Positions 33,884-46,290 of a DNA stretch of 64,000 nt are shown in pieces. The translations under genes were made by a program, and so were the position numbers. This DNA is from Sipunculus nudus (taxonomy: Eukaryota; Annelida; Sipuncula; Golfingiida; Sipunculidae), in contig CM049318.1 in NCBI GenBank assembly GCA_026874595.1, positions 44,434,456-44,498,455 of the forward strand, read 5' to 3'. Positions within the stretch are counted from its first letter, which is position 1. The number at the start of each line of letters is the position of its first letter. The notes beneath the pieces were generated by a model, which was not told where the DNA came from, made no database searches, and saw only the letters and a list, made by a program, of their open reading frames with translations.

Positions 33884-35951
33884 TATGATTTGGGAATGAG
33901 GCACATGCTGGTTTTGTGTGTTAATAAATATAAGCTTTATTATGAGTTATTGGTGTTTAGCTTATGTATGGTTTTGATAGTATCTTTGGAGACAAGGAAG
34001 AGGATTGATTTCATTTATTTTATTAACAAATGGAGTGCTACTATCACACAGATTTTGACTTGGCCATATAACTTATAAGCAGCACATATAATAAAAGAGT
34101 TTAACTATTTATTTAAATTAAATAACAAATATTGTGCCAATATAATTTTAATTAAAAAAAATAATAAGAAAATCATATGATTTTTTAAAATGAATGCATT
34201 CATGAATACATTTTGAAAGTATCTGCACTGGTATTCAAATACTTTCATTTTTACCTGACGTCCCATTCTTATGCAATAAAATTTTTTAATGCAGTACATA
34301 TTCATATTCCTATTCAAATACATTTGCAAAGCATTCGCACCATGTCTAGTATTTATTCAGTTTAAGCCAAACAATGATGTTGAGAATCCAGAATATACAA
34401 AATTCACAAATTTAAATAATGATCATAAGTAGCTGGTTTTATGGCTTTTATTTATATTAAAAAAAATAAATGTAATATATTCACTTTGGACTACTTTCAC
34501 ATCAATCTACACACTAGACGCAGTAGGAATCTAGATTATTATTATCAACTGCATCTTTGTCTATCATTAATTTCCTTCATATGATCCCTAATGATTAGTA
34601 ATGAATAATATGAATTACTTTTTTATCATTAAAATTGAACTGAAAAATACCATAGGTGACTGCATGGTGTTATTTGGAATAACATTGACATTGACATTCT
34701 ATCCATCCATACAAGATTCTTACATCATCAGTAACTGCAAGTTAATTTTCTGTTACTCATCAACTAACAAATTCCTTTTCTATTAATTTTTCTTTAATTT
34801 GTTATTAAAAACCAATAAAAATTTATTAATTTATTGTTTATTGAAAAACTACTAGATGAGTTGGGTTTGACACCTGGATCAACTGTGGCTGGGCATTAGC
34901 TGCCTGGCTGGCCAAGTGTATGCCTCGCCTCAAGCGTGCATAATTTGATGAAAGGTCAACAAAGTCAACATAAAGGTGAATGAAGAGGGGCTTGGAGAGC
35001 CTGGGTCTGACATGGTCTCATAAAAACATTAATAAAAGCTACATTATTTGGCCAATTTCTTTCAGCTTTCTAAACTACAAAGATAAAATCCTTATGTGTG
35101 CATGATATGAAAATTATATCAACAGTGCTCTCAGGAAACAAACATGCCATGGTCAAAGCTGGGCAAAATCTAAGGTACTAATTTTATATTCATACTAATA
35201 ACTTACAAAATTTGAAAAATTCAAAACTTATTTTGGGTATTCAATTGAATCTTGATTAAATAATGTTACATCCCGGACTAAAAATCTCGAGCTTCAGCAA
35301 TCCTCTTGTAAAGGGAGTAAATATATTTCTTGATTTTTTAAAAAGTGCATTATGTTTGGGCCCATAACTTAAAACAATTACGCAATACTGACATCATTTC
35401 TGGCATGTGCATAGAGAATGTATAGAAAAATATGTATATTATATGATCAAAGTCAAATCAGTGGTTTTGATATTAGGCAGTCTTAAAGTGTAACAATGGG
35501 TTTTTAATGTAAAAATGAAGTTTTTCATTAATATCTCGAAGTCCTAGTGACCAGATTCTTGGCATGGTAGGGGATTTTGGAGACTTCTTACTGTATGCCA
35601 AATTTAAGGAACTTAGAGCTGAAGCTGGGGAGCTGAGCTCTAGCAAACTGCATAACACTAGCTTGATGTAAACAATATGTGACATGGTGCTTGAAAACTT
35701 GAATAAAATCTACAGTTTTTGATCAACTGGTTTCAAATTTTTGGTGTTAACAGTTGAAATGCTAATAAAAACATGCTTTGAAAATTCAATCCACAGCAGT
35801 TACAGGAAAAAAACGTGCCATGGTCAAACTTGGGCAAAATTTAAGGTACCAATTTTATATTTTTGCCAATATTTAAAAAAATCTTTCAGATTTGATCTAA
35901 TTTTTTGTATACAATTAAATTTTGTTTAATTAAAGTTGTATTACTGAAAAA
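33884..35951 (+). mobile_element. Family A element, both ends missing
   Basis: Runs from GAGGCACATGCTGGTTTTGT to the start of the second ~675-bp monomer (TTAATTAAAGTTGTATTACT). The head, (ACGG)n tract and 3' stem-loop are absent. A deletion near 34190 removed half of the conserved 24-bp palindrome. It is more diverged than the complete A copies. Confidence 0.75.
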
Positions 35952-36092
35952 GCATCAAGGTCATCCATATTTGAACTTGGCCTAGCCCTTGATAAGATGC
36001 ATCTAAACTGTTGCTTTGGTAACTGTACCACAAATTCTTTTTGAGTTATTGCCCTTATATCATTTTAGCATAATCGCTGCTGTGACCTTGAA
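35952..36092 (+). repeat. Family K segment, left flank of the B composite
   Basis: GCATCAAGGTCATCCAT, GATAAGATGCATC and TGACCTTGAA. The same segment recurs at 41932-42074 on the other side of the B composite. Joining CCTTGAA to AAATGCATCAAGG gives a natural tandem-repeat reading, so B most likely inserted into a tandem K array. Confidence 0.6.
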
Positions 36093-37579
36093 CAAGTGAC
36101 CCATGGGTCATGACGCTCAGCTGACTGGAAAGTGATTCTCCAAAGGAAATTTTATCATCTGAATGGTAGTATATATCCATTCAACTGCAGCATCAAACAG
36201 ATTAACCAACAGGCCATGATTGTGACTGTATTTATATATCTCAAAAATAGAGAAAAAATGCATAAATTTAAAAAAAAAAATACAGGTGGTTCCAACAGTC
36301 TGCAGAAACTAATAAAAGCAATATCCATGCAAAGAATCATGGTGATCTCTGGATTGGTTGTTCAGATACTTCAGCTTTTGTATCAAATTTTCCATTATTC
36401 TGAGGGATACTTTGGAGTCCTATAGATTCCAGGTCCTGTTGTTACAATTTGTGCCACGTTAACAGATGACAGCATCCTTAAAGGTCTCAAAAAAAGAGAA
36501 AAAAATTCGTAAAAAAACCCAAACAAATACAGGTGGTGCCACCAGTCTGCAGAAACTGATGAAACACTCCATAATCAATATCCATGCAAAGAATCATGGT
36601 GATCTCTGCATTTGTTGTTCAGATACTTCAGCTTTTGTATCAAATTGTCCATTATTCTGAGGGATACTTCAGAGTCCTATAGCTTGAAGGATATGGGTAA
36701 CAGAGACCTAATTTCAGGTTTCCATGGAGACTTTTCATGGGTCTCCCAGTGTATCAAGAATGAAGATTCTAGGTCCAGTTGTTATGATTTGTGCCCAATT
36801 AACAAATGTTCATATCTTTAAAGGTCTCAAAAATAGAGAAAAAAAATCTTAAAAAACCCGAACAAATACAGGTGGTGCCACCAGTCTGCAGAAACTGATG
36901 AAACACTCCATGATCAATATCCATACAAACAATTATGGTGATCTTTGCATTAGTTGTTCAGATACTTCAGCTTTTGTAACAATTTTTCCATTAAGCATCT
37001 GAGCTGTAATTTGGAGTGCCATAGCTCAAAGGATATGGGTAACAGAGACCTAATTTCAGGTTTCCATGGAGACTTTTCATGGGTCTCCCTGTGTATCAAG
37101 AATGAAGATTCTAGGTCCAGCGGTTACGATTTGTACCCTGTTGACAGATAACTACATCCTTAAAGGTCTCAAAAATAGAGAAAATTAATTGTAAAAATTT
37201 GAAAAAATACAGGTGGCACCACCAGTCTACAGGAACTGATGGAACACCTCTTGATCAATATGTATGCCAAAAATCATGACCATCAGTGTTGTAGTTATTG
37301 AGATGTTGCAATTTGTTTTTATCAAATTTTCCATTATTCTGGGGGGTAATTGGGAGCCCCACAGCTCAAAAGATATGGGTAACAGAGACCTTATTTCAGG
37401 TTTCCATGGAAACTTTTCATAGGTCTCTCACTGTGTGAATAAAAAAGATTCTAGGTCCAGTCTTTACAATTTGTGCCTTGTTGACAGATGTTCACATTTT
37501 TAAAAAAAAAGAAAAACACAGGTGGCGCCACCAGTCTGCAGGAACTGATGAAACTTCTCATGATCAATATGTATGCAAA

Positions 37580-37925
37580 CAAGTGACCCATGGGTCATGA
37601 CGCTCAGCTGACTGGGATGAGATTGACAAAAGGAGATTTTATCATAAGAATGGTAGTAAATACCCATTCAACTGAAGCATCAAGCAGATTAACCAACAGG
37701 CCAAGATTTAGTCTGTATTTATATATCTCAAAAATAGAGAAAATATGTGTAAACTTTAAAAACTAGAATACGGGTAACTGACAAGTGACTATGTGTATCC
37801 GCCAAAATCAGAGTGGAAAGGGTGAAATGAGGCATGGATTGAGTGGCAAGGGGAAATAGAGTGAGGTATGTTGCATATTAGCATGGATGTCTGCAGCCTA
37901 AATGTGTATGTAGGTTGTGCCACCT
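37580..37925 (+). mobile_element. Internal B head fused to a family H segment
   Basis: CAAGTGACCCATGGGTCATG starts inside a B monomer at 37580 and repeats the first ~165 bp of the composite (matching 36093-36257). From about 37762 to 37915 it matches H (TGTGTATCCGC, AAATCAGAGTGG, GCATATTAGCATGGATGTCT; compare 30910-31020). It then re-enters a B monomer at ATCTTGAAGGATATGGGTAA. The exit point is the GTGCCACC motif shared by both families. Confidence 0.65.
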
Positions 37926-38459
37926 ATATCTTGAAGGATATGGGTAACAGAGACCTAATTTCAAGTTTCCACAGGCACTTTTCATGGGCCCCCTTGCATG
38001 ACAAGAATGAAGATTCTAGATCCAGTTTTTGCGATTTGTACCCTTTTGACAGATAACCACATCTTTAAAGGTCTCAAAAAAAGAGAAAAAAATTCGTAAA
38101 AAAACCCGAACAAATACAGGTGGTGCCACCAGTCTGCAGAAACTGATGAAACACTCCATGATCAATATCCATGCAAACAATTATGGTTATCTCCGCATTA
38201 GTTGTTCATATACTTCAGCTTTTGTATCAAATTTTCCATTATTCTGAGCTGTACTTTGGAGTGCCATAGCTCAAAGGATATGGGTAACAGAGACCTAATT
38301 TCAGGTTTCAATGGAGACTTATCATGGGTCTCCCTGTGTGTCAAGAATGAACATTCTAGGTCCAGCCGTTACGATTTGTACCCTGTTGACAGATAACTAC
38401 ATCCTTAAAGGTCTCAAAAATAGAGACAAGTGACCCATGGGTCATGACGCTCAGCTGCC

Positions 38460-39700
38460 AAGCATGACCTCTGACTTCATGGACTGAGAGTCACAACTTC
38501 CAGTCAAATTTTGAAGAACCAATTTGCCAATTTGTTGAAAATTTTCTATGACAACAGAAATATAATACACCTATGTCTGGTTAAAACACAGTGAATTGAT
38601 GGTCTGAGGAAAATGCATGATTGTTAAGCTATCAGGAACTATTCCAACAGCTTGCTTGAAACCTATCAGTCTCAAAGGAACACCACAAAAGGAAAATATA
38701 AGATCAAAATATATAGCAAAAATCAAGGAAATACATGCAAGAATTATTGAGAAACAGGTGCTTCTGTATGAATTTTTATTCAATACAAGCCAACTGTACT
38801 GCACTTTTATAAATGATGGTAATATTTATTCAGAAATATTTGACCCAATCCTTTACAAGATTACTTAAATATACATCCAACTGCATTCACTTTAACTGTT
38901 CTTGAGATAACATGATCAAAAGGAATTAAAAGATGGTTGCCTGGTGGCCATATTGGACTTCTGACAAGTCTGAAATCAGACAACAAACATTCTCAAAATC
39001 AGACCAAACATTAAAGAAAAATTACTGAAACTGCACTGAAGAAAGAATTTCTAAGGTGGCTAACTGGCAGACATTATGGATTTCTGACAAGTATGATATT
39101 TGATATCCCACATTCTCCAATAAGAGACCAAACTTGGGCAAATTATCCAGTAATGAATGCCCAAAATAATTCAAAAGGCATGTCCAGGCCCTCATATCAG
39201 ATTTATAGATATGCAATAGTAAAAAGTGTAAGTCCAATATTTTTTATTATCACTCTGCTTTTCAATGGGGTCAGCAGGGTAGGTAAACTGCCAAACCTGA
39301 AAGAAAAGAAATGCAGAAAGCATGACTAAGAGTCTTGAAATAAAACAAAAAGCCATCCTAAATCAAGGTACACATCCACATATTACGAGAACAAACACTT
39401 GCTTTTATATGTGGTGATATATATTAAAATATTCAGATATCTCGGAAACTAAGTTTATTGCTAGGATTCCATAAAATAAACTGCAAAATGTTCCCATCAT
39501 CTTATAAATCAGGAGCTAAACCTTAATACTATACTCTCTTAGTCTTAATGCCTGACTGAAGCATTCTGACAACAGTGTTTTTGTTATGAAGTAACGAGGT
39601 ACTTATCACTGAGCCTTATCACTTAATAGGCTGATACAAAAGGGAGTCATATGTCACCAGTGTCACTCACAATTACAGCAACACAGGGAGATGTACCAGC
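38460..39700 (+). other. Unassigned cargo inside the inserted B-type element
   Basis: About 1.2 kb not matched elsewhere in the window. Two ~120-bp related units (GATGGTTGCCTGGTGGCCAT at 38931; GGTGGCTAACTGGCAGACAT at 39055) suggest part is itself repetitive. An 83-residue plus-strand frame at 38617-38868 has ordinary composition but no recognisable domain. It could be captured host DNA or an unrelated repeat. Confidence 0.4.
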
Positions 39701-40080
39701 TGGAGTGGAATGGTTATATATACAAGAAAAATAGAGATGGTCTATAAAATAAGTAATTGTGAACATCCCTGACCTATGACCTTGGCCTTTTGCCCATATA
39801 TCAACTGGATTCTTTCTAAATGATGGGTAACTACTAACCACTTAAATCTGGTGTAATTACTTGGCAACCAATGGGTGAATAACTTTGACCTGCAACCTTT
39901 AACCTGCTGACCAGCTGAACCCAAAATCAATAAGTTATTTATTCAAGCAAAAAGACCCATAAATATGAAGTTTGAGTCAAACTGAGTGATGCATAGATGT
40001 GGCATATGTGAAAGACTGAAGGTTTGGGTTGAAAAGTTACACTTGAAATATGCTCACAAGCATTTACAACAATTAAATAT

Positions 40081-40620
40081 TGTGACCTTGACCTTTGACT
40101 TTTTGACCTCAACATCAATAGGCTTCTCCCCTTATTGGTAGGTAAGCCATATATGACAGATGGAAGGTACAGATTGAAAAGTTTGCCTGAAAATGACTCC
40201 ACGCAAGAAGTGGGTGCTGTGAACTTGACCTTTGACCTCAAAATCAACAGGTCTTTTCCCCTGTTGGCAGAGAAGCGATATCAGTGCTGGAAGGTTTGGA
40301 ATGAAAAGTCTAGCTTGAAATGTGTCCACAACCTTTTCAAAGAAGTGGATCCTGTGACCCTGACCTTTGACCTTGTGACCTCAAAATCTATAGGATTCTT
40401 CTCCAACTTGGTAGGTGAGCTATATGTGAAAAATCAAAGAATTGGGATGAAAGGGTTGGCTTAAAATGCATCCACAGGCTTTTCAAAGAAGAGGCTCCTG
40501 TGACCTTGACCTTTGACCTTTTGACCTAAAAAAAATTATGGTTCTTCCCCTGTTGGTAGGTGAGCTGTATGTGAAAGATGGAAGGTTTGGGATGAAAATT
40601 TTGTCTCAAAGAGTTATTTC
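40081..40620 (+). repeat. ~140-bp tandem array with TGACCTTTGACC
   Basis: Four units spaced about 140 bp apart, with TGACCTTTGACC exact at 40226, 40361 and 40507 and one mismatch near 40088. On the minus strand the core reads AGGTCAAAGGTCA, a direct repeat of AGGTCA with one-base spacing. The same core marks the ~147-bp array in family C. Confidence 0.8.
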
Positions 40621-41931
40621 TGGGGGGTGCAAACACACCCCATAACTTCGAGAATATAGGTCGCAGTGACCTAATTTCAGGTTTGCAAGGAGATCTTTTT
40701 ATAACCTCTAAGACTGCATAGGGTTCATGGCCCTAGCCCCTACGGTTACGATTTGTGCCCTGCTAACGGCCGGCTGGCCGGACAGCCGGACGTACAGACG
40801 GAAGGACGACGGACAAAGACCCATCGCTATAGCCCAGCATGACTGAAAGTCAGCTGAGCTAAAAAAATTTGTAAAAAAACGAAAAATACAGGTGGCGCCA
40901 CCAGTCTGCAGAAACTGATGAAACATCTCATGATCAATATGTATGCCGAAAATCATGACCATCAGTGATGTAGTTAATGAAATATTGAGGTTTTTTAATG
41001 AAATTTTTTACTATTCTGGGGGATATTTTGGGGCCCCATAGCACGAAAGATATGGGTAACAGAGACCTAATTTCTGGTTTCCATGGAGACTTTTCATACG
41101 TCTCTCAGTGTTTTTCGAAAATGAAGATTCTAGGTCCAGTCGTTACGATTTGTGCCTTGTTAACAGGTGTTCTTATTTTTAAAGGTCCCAAAAATAGAGA
41201 AAAAAATTCGTAAAAAAATTTTAAAAAATACAGGTGGCGCCACCAGTCTGCAGGAAGTGATGGAACATCTCATGATCAATATGTTTGCCAAAAATAATGA
41301 CCAACAGTGATGTAGTTATTGAGATATTGAAGTTTTTGTATGAAATTTTTTACTATTCTTTGGGGGGTACTCTGGGGCCCCTTAGCTCTAAGGATATCGG
41401 TAACAGAGACCTAATTTCTTGTTTCCAAGGAGATTTTTCATGGACCTCTCAGTGTGTCAAGAAGTACGATTCTAGGTCCAGTCTTTACGATTTGTGCCTT
41501 GTTAACAGGTGTTCACATTTTTAAAGGTCCCAAAAATAGAGAAAAAAATTCGTAAAAAAATACAGGTGGCGCCACCAGTCTGCAGGAAGTGATGGAACAT
41601 CTCATGATCAATATGTATGCCAAAAATCATGACCATCAGTCAAGTTGTTAATGAGATATTGAAGTTTTTGTATGAAATTTTTTTACTTTTCTGGGGGGTA
41701 CTTTGGGGCCCCATAGCACGAAAGAAATGGGTAACAGAGACCTAATTTCTGGTTTCCAAGGAGATTTTTTATGGACCTCTCAGTAAAGTTACAAGATTCT
41801 AGGTCTAGCGGTTACGATTTGTGCCAGGTTAACGGACAGACTGACGGACAGACGGACGGACGGACAGACGGACGACGGACAAAGAGTGATCGCTATAGCT
41901 CAGATGACTTACAGTCAGCTGAGCTAAAAAA

Positions 41932-42074
41932 TGCATCAAGGTCATCCATGTTCGAACTTGACCAAGCCGTTGATAAGATGCATCAAACCTGTGGGTTTGG
42001 TGACTGTACCTCAAATTCTCACAAAGTTATCCGTTCACATCATTTTTACAATAAAACGACACAAGGTGGCACCA
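41932..42074 (+). repeat. Family K segment, right flank of the B composite
   Basis: GCATCAAGGTCATCCATGTT, TTGATAAGATGCATC and TGACTGTACC match 35952-36092. It passes into a GGTGGCACCACC-containing unit and then family C monomers. Confidence 0.6.
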
Positions 42075-42696
42075 CCTGTCTTCTGCAAAAGACTAAGCTA
42101 TCAAAGATCTTCGGTCAATTTGATTTTTGAATCATTCAATGTATCCCTTACTGAGATATTAAAGATTTTGTGTGAATTTCACCAAATATGGTAATATTCA
42201 AGGTCAAGGCCACTCTCATAGGAAAGGTCAAAATCCCAATTTATATAAACATCATCCCACAACCCATATCTATGTATATGCATAATATAAAAGAAATCTG
42301 TCCATTGTTTTTTGACTTATAATGCTCACAGTACTGTCAAGTGGCAATTTTGGGGGTAATAAAAGGCACGAAAACAAGTAAAGAATAATAGGTGGCATCA
42401 CCAGTTTCTGCACCATGACAACCCTATCCATGATCTTCAATCAAATTGATTTTGGGATAAATCCATGCAAGATTTCTTGAGATATTTAAGAATTTGTGTG
42501 ATTTTCCCCAAAAATGGATCTATTCAAGGTCAAGGTCACTCTCATGGTAAAGGTCATGACCCCATTTTAAATAGGCTTCATCCTCTTACCCATATCTATT
42601 CACATGTCAAGTTTGGTAAAGATCTGTAAAATATTTTTTGAGTTATTGCGTCCAAACCAAATCTCTGCGGCGGCGCGACTTTGTCTGGGGATACAA
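42075..42696 (-). mobile_element. Family C element, left end missing
   Basis: Two ~330-bp monomers (AAGGTCAAGGCCACTCTCAT near 42203; AAGGTCAAGGTCACTC near 42527), a short CGG tract and the terminus TTTGTCTGGGGATACAA at 42696. The next base is T, so the minus-strand flank is A. The CTAG end is absent, and the left side merges with K. Confidence 0.7.
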
Positions 42697-43339
42697 TATT
42701 ACAGCTCATTGACTTTTTCACTGAGCCATATAAAACACTGGACACAAGATTCAAAGCCTTGACAGATTGGTTCAACATGGGATCCTGGCTCATGAAACTG
42801 TTGGCCTTGTCTTTGCATAAATCATGAGGGGCTGTCTATTACCTCCAACAGTACAGAGACAGTCAACAGCACAGAAATAATGGCTGGCCCACATTATTAA
42901 CAGCCCTTGTACCTATCAGTAGTGGCTGAAGTGGCCCCTTGGCACCTGGCAATAAACCACAAAATCTCCTTGTGGTGGGAATATTTTGTATTTTCTGAGA
43001 CACTAGGTCAGAGGATGCATTGTATACTGGTCGTGTGCAGTAGCACATCCTAGGTGGGGATATTTGTAGAATCTGGAAGGGCTGCATGATTACATAAAGC
43101 GTTTGTGTTGGAATGGCAGAATGAATACTGATTGCTCTAAAGCACAGTCAACAGAATTAACTGAACAACAACAATGGATGAGCTAGAATTTAATTTATTG
43201 TGAGCATTACTGTCTAATTAACTAGTACAAGTATAAACACAAGCTGGTTACATGTTACAACTTTTTTCATTGAATTGTGAATGCCAACAGTAGAGATATT
43301 ACATACTAGATGTGTCTGAACTACACAAATGTCACCGCC
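42697..43339. other. Single-copy spacer
   Basis: No family match. Frames are short and no motif or domain is recognisable. The G+C content is slightly higher than in the neighbouring repeats. Confidence 0.4.
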
Positions 43340-43507
43340 TGGAGCAAATTAGAAATATTTGTTATATTTGGTTAAAATTTTTAAGTTCAGGAGCTGTCAT
43401 ATGGTCAAAAGTAGATCAACCAGGACAAAATGCAAACTCAATCTGTAACAGGTCATTATCAAGCAACGCACCAAAAATCAGACCAGTATCTGCAGGCATT
43501 GTGAAAA
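43340..43507 (+). repeat. Family J segment, left flank of DE
   Basis: CTGTCATATGGTCAAAA, a CCAGGACAAAATGCAAACT variant, GTCATTAT and CAGACCAGTATCTGCAGGCA. The same block in the same order occurs at 46291-46470 just after the DE element. This suggests DE landed in a pre-existing tandem or dispersed J repeat. Confidence 0.55.
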
Positions 43508-46290
43508 CAAGGCCTACAGGCCTAATGCGAACCTGTGCATATGGATATACACCAGGTATAACGCTTCAGTGCTGAACCACTACTTTTCATATATATGAAC
43601 AATGCAAGTACTAAACATTTTGAACAAGAAACAATACACAAACATCACTGCTGAAATTCTGGCATGGGTGCACACAACACAAAAATTATTGTAGGTGGCA
43701 CCACCAGTCTTGTATACAACAAAGCTATTTGACATGTACACATATGCCCAATTTCAGGCTGATATATCAAATTCTTCTGTAGAATTAAGCAGGCAAATAC
43801 ACTTTGCAAAAGTCATTGTAGATGGCAGCACCTGTCTTGTGAACGAGAAAGCCATAAAAACACATAGACAGGTCAGAATATCAGGCCAATACATCAAACT
43901 TACCTTGAGTCTGATGCACGGGGCTGATCAGGCTTAGGTGAGAAAGGCTGTTGCCCCGAGTGTACTGTGACAAATTACTGGCTCAGGCTACTGCACTGAG
44001 TGAACTCTTGACCTGCACCTGGCTAGACTGAGTGAATTTTTTACCTGTACCTGGCTGCACTGAGTGAACTCGTGACCTGTTGCATAATCTGAAACAGTTG
44101 GCAGTCTGCCAAAGCTATAAATAAATCCAGGCTGACCTTTTGCCTATTGCCAAATCTGAAATAGTAGCCACACAATTGCATAAGCTCACAGACTGGCTCT
44201 ATATGCAGCCCTGAGGGGCATGACACCCATGAGGTGATCACATGATACTCATGAGGTGATCACATGCTACCCATGAGATGATCACATGCTGCCCATGAGG
44301 TGATCACATGCCTTGTGCTTGGCTGCACTGACTGAACTGTTGACCTATATTTGGCTGCACTGAATGAACTCTTGATCTGTTGTCAAATCTGAAACAGTTG
44401 GCAGTTTCTCAACCTATTCAAGAAACGTACACAATCTTGGCCTGTTATGTAACTCTGCTAAAATTTAACCAACACAAACCATTTGAAAAAACTTGAGAGG
44501 GCTCGCCTCTGGGATCATTTCTGTAAAATTTGGACAATTTGGCTGGACTGTTTAGAGAGAAAAGAAGACTTTTACAAGTTTTTTTTCAGCTTTTTCCTTG
44601 TAAAATCTAAGTAAATGCAGATAGCAAAAATATGATGAATCCATCAACATTTGATATGTGACAGATAATTGCATAACATTTGGGAATGGTAGCTCCTGCT
44701 ATTCCTGAGAAATTATGAGTTAGTGTACAGATGATATGTAATATCATAAATCTACATTTTTTAAAAGCTTTTAAAAACATTCTTGTCAATATTTTCCATA
44801 GATAACCTGAAATCTAAATGTCTAGAGGCATGATGTAATGGATGCTGATAAACTGGTGCTAGGCTAGATGTATCTGCTTAACACAGCTAACATATTTGGT
44901 AAAATGATTCAATTCAATCTTTATAATTCAGCCAAATTCAATTTTTTTTAACCATAAAGGCCAATTATTATAAGAATGATTCAGGGAATTATTCTTGCAA
45001 AATATTAAACAAACTGGCCTCAGAATCATCATCAGTCGAAAAACGTTTTGTAGGTTTGTAACTCATATGGGAAAATACAACAAAATGGCAAAGTTCAGCT
45101 TCCCATAACTCGGCCAAAAATCATTGAATCAAAACCATTTGAACAAACTTGAATTATCAACATCTAAGGATAATTAATGTGTGAGATTTAAGAATTTGGC
45201 CCAGTGGTTTTTGAGAAGAAGATTTTTGTAGCCACTTAGCTAACATGGGCTGTTATGGCATATGACTAAATTCAGCTTCCCATAACTCAGCCAAAAGTCA
45301 CTGAACTGAGACCATTTGAACAAACTTGAATTATCAACATCTCAGGATAATTAATGTGTGAGATTTAAGAATTTGGCTCAGTGGTTGTTGAGAAGAAGAT
45401 TTTTGTAGCCACTTAGCTAAAATTCGCTGTTATGGCATATGAATAAATTCAGCTCCCCATAACTCAGCCAAAGTCATTGAACTGAGACCATTTGAACAAA
45501 CTGGAATTATCAACATCTAAGGATAATTAATGTGTGAGATTTAAGAATTTGGCCCAGTGGTTTTTGAGAAGAAGATTTTTGTAGCCACTTAGCTAAAATG
45601 GGCTGTTATGGCATATGACTAAATTCAGCTTCCCATAACTTAGCCAAAAGTCACTGAACTGAGACCATTTGAACAAACTTCAGAAAGCACTACCCTAGGA
45701 TCATTTCTGTGCGATATTAAACAATTTGGCCATTTTGTTTCAGAGAAGAAGTTATTTGTAGCTGTCAGTGTGATACGGGCACTGATGACCCTGTACAAAA
45801 AAGGCTGATGCAGGTGGCGCCACCAATACCTCAATTTCAGATATGACTCATGTGACCAACATTGGCATAAAATTTGGTGATGATAGCTCCAGCCGTTTCT
45901 GAGATTTAAATTTTAATATGCTTTTTTGCACAGTTAACAAACTTCAACCTGCTGTAACTCAGCCAAAAATCTCCGAACTGGAACCATTCGAACAAACTTG
46001 AGAAAGATTGTTCCAGGGATCATTTCTGTGAAATATTGGACAATTTGGCTGGACAGTTTCAGAGAAGAAGATTTTTAAAGTTTTTTTAGCTTTTTCCCTA
46101 TAAAATCTAAGAAAATGCAGTTAGAAAAAAAATAAACAAAATCCAATATAGTTTTTTGGATGACTGAATATTTGCAAAAAATTTGGTGATGCTAGCTCCT
46201 GCCGTTTTTGAGATAGCTATGGTTAACGTACAGACGACGCACGACACACGACGCCGCACCATCGCATAAGCTCACAGGTTCGCTAAAAAA
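43508..46290 (+). mobile_element. Family DE element, complete and uninterrupted
   Basis: Head CAAGGCCTACAGGCCTAATG with GCGAACCTGTG; end CACAGGTTCGCTAAAAA at 46290. These give the exact 11-bp subterminal inverted repeat GCGAACCTGTG / CACAGGTTCGC. The body includes tandem ACTGCACTGAGTGAACT units (about 43991-44075), CCCATGAGGTGATCACATG units (44226-44310), and ~180-bp units with CAGCTTCCCATAACTCAGCC at 45100-45650, then GGTGGCGCCACC at 45813. At about 2.78 kb it is about 0.5 kb longer than the copies at 22300 and 47062. Confidence 0.85.

Larger units (their letters stand above)
38427..40867 (+). mobile_element. B-type element inserted in the B array, with a foreign body
   Basis: Head CAAGTGACCCATGGGTCATG with GCTCAGCTGCC; end GACTGAAAGTCAGCTGAGCT plus A-run. 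Left flank AAAAATAGAGA and right flank AAATTTGTAAAAAAACG join to the uninterrupted AATAGAGAAAAAAATTCGTA seen at 38088 and 41194, without duplication. The body is not B monomers: about 1.2 kb of unassigned sequence, then a ~140-bp array with TGACCTTTGACC, then a diverged B-like last monomer and a GGCCGGCTGGCCGGACAGCC tract. Confidence 0.75.
36093..41931 (+). mobile_element. Family B composite element
   Basis: Head CAAGTGACCCATGGGTCATG with GCTCAGCTGACTGG. The end is GATCGCTATAGCTCAGATGA plus a hairpin and CAGCTGAGCTAAAAA at 41931. The body is an array of ~335-bp monomers; ACAGGTGGTGCCACCAGTCT and close variants recur near 36530, 36868, 37209, 37519, 38115, 40889, 41231 and 41563. Each monomer has AACAGAGACCTAATTTCAGG, and several end in AAGGTCTCAAAAATAGAGA. 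The array is broken by an internal second head at 37580 and by an inserted element at 38427-40867. A GACGG-type tract lies at about 41833-41879. Confidence 0.75.

Noticed and set aside
36132-36425. 97-residue frame in the B composite, and similar frames at 36612-38396 and 40998-41524
   Set aside because: They lie in the ~335-bp monomers and repeat with them. They are interrupted in other units and are repeat-derived.
38617-38868. 83-residue frame as a gene captured by an element
   Set aside because: Composition is ordinary but there is no recognisable domain and no second exon. It is kept only as a cargo hypothesis.
40135-40464. 109-residue plus-strand frame
   Set aside because: It covers the ~140-bp array with TGACCTTTGACC, so internal repetition explains the length.
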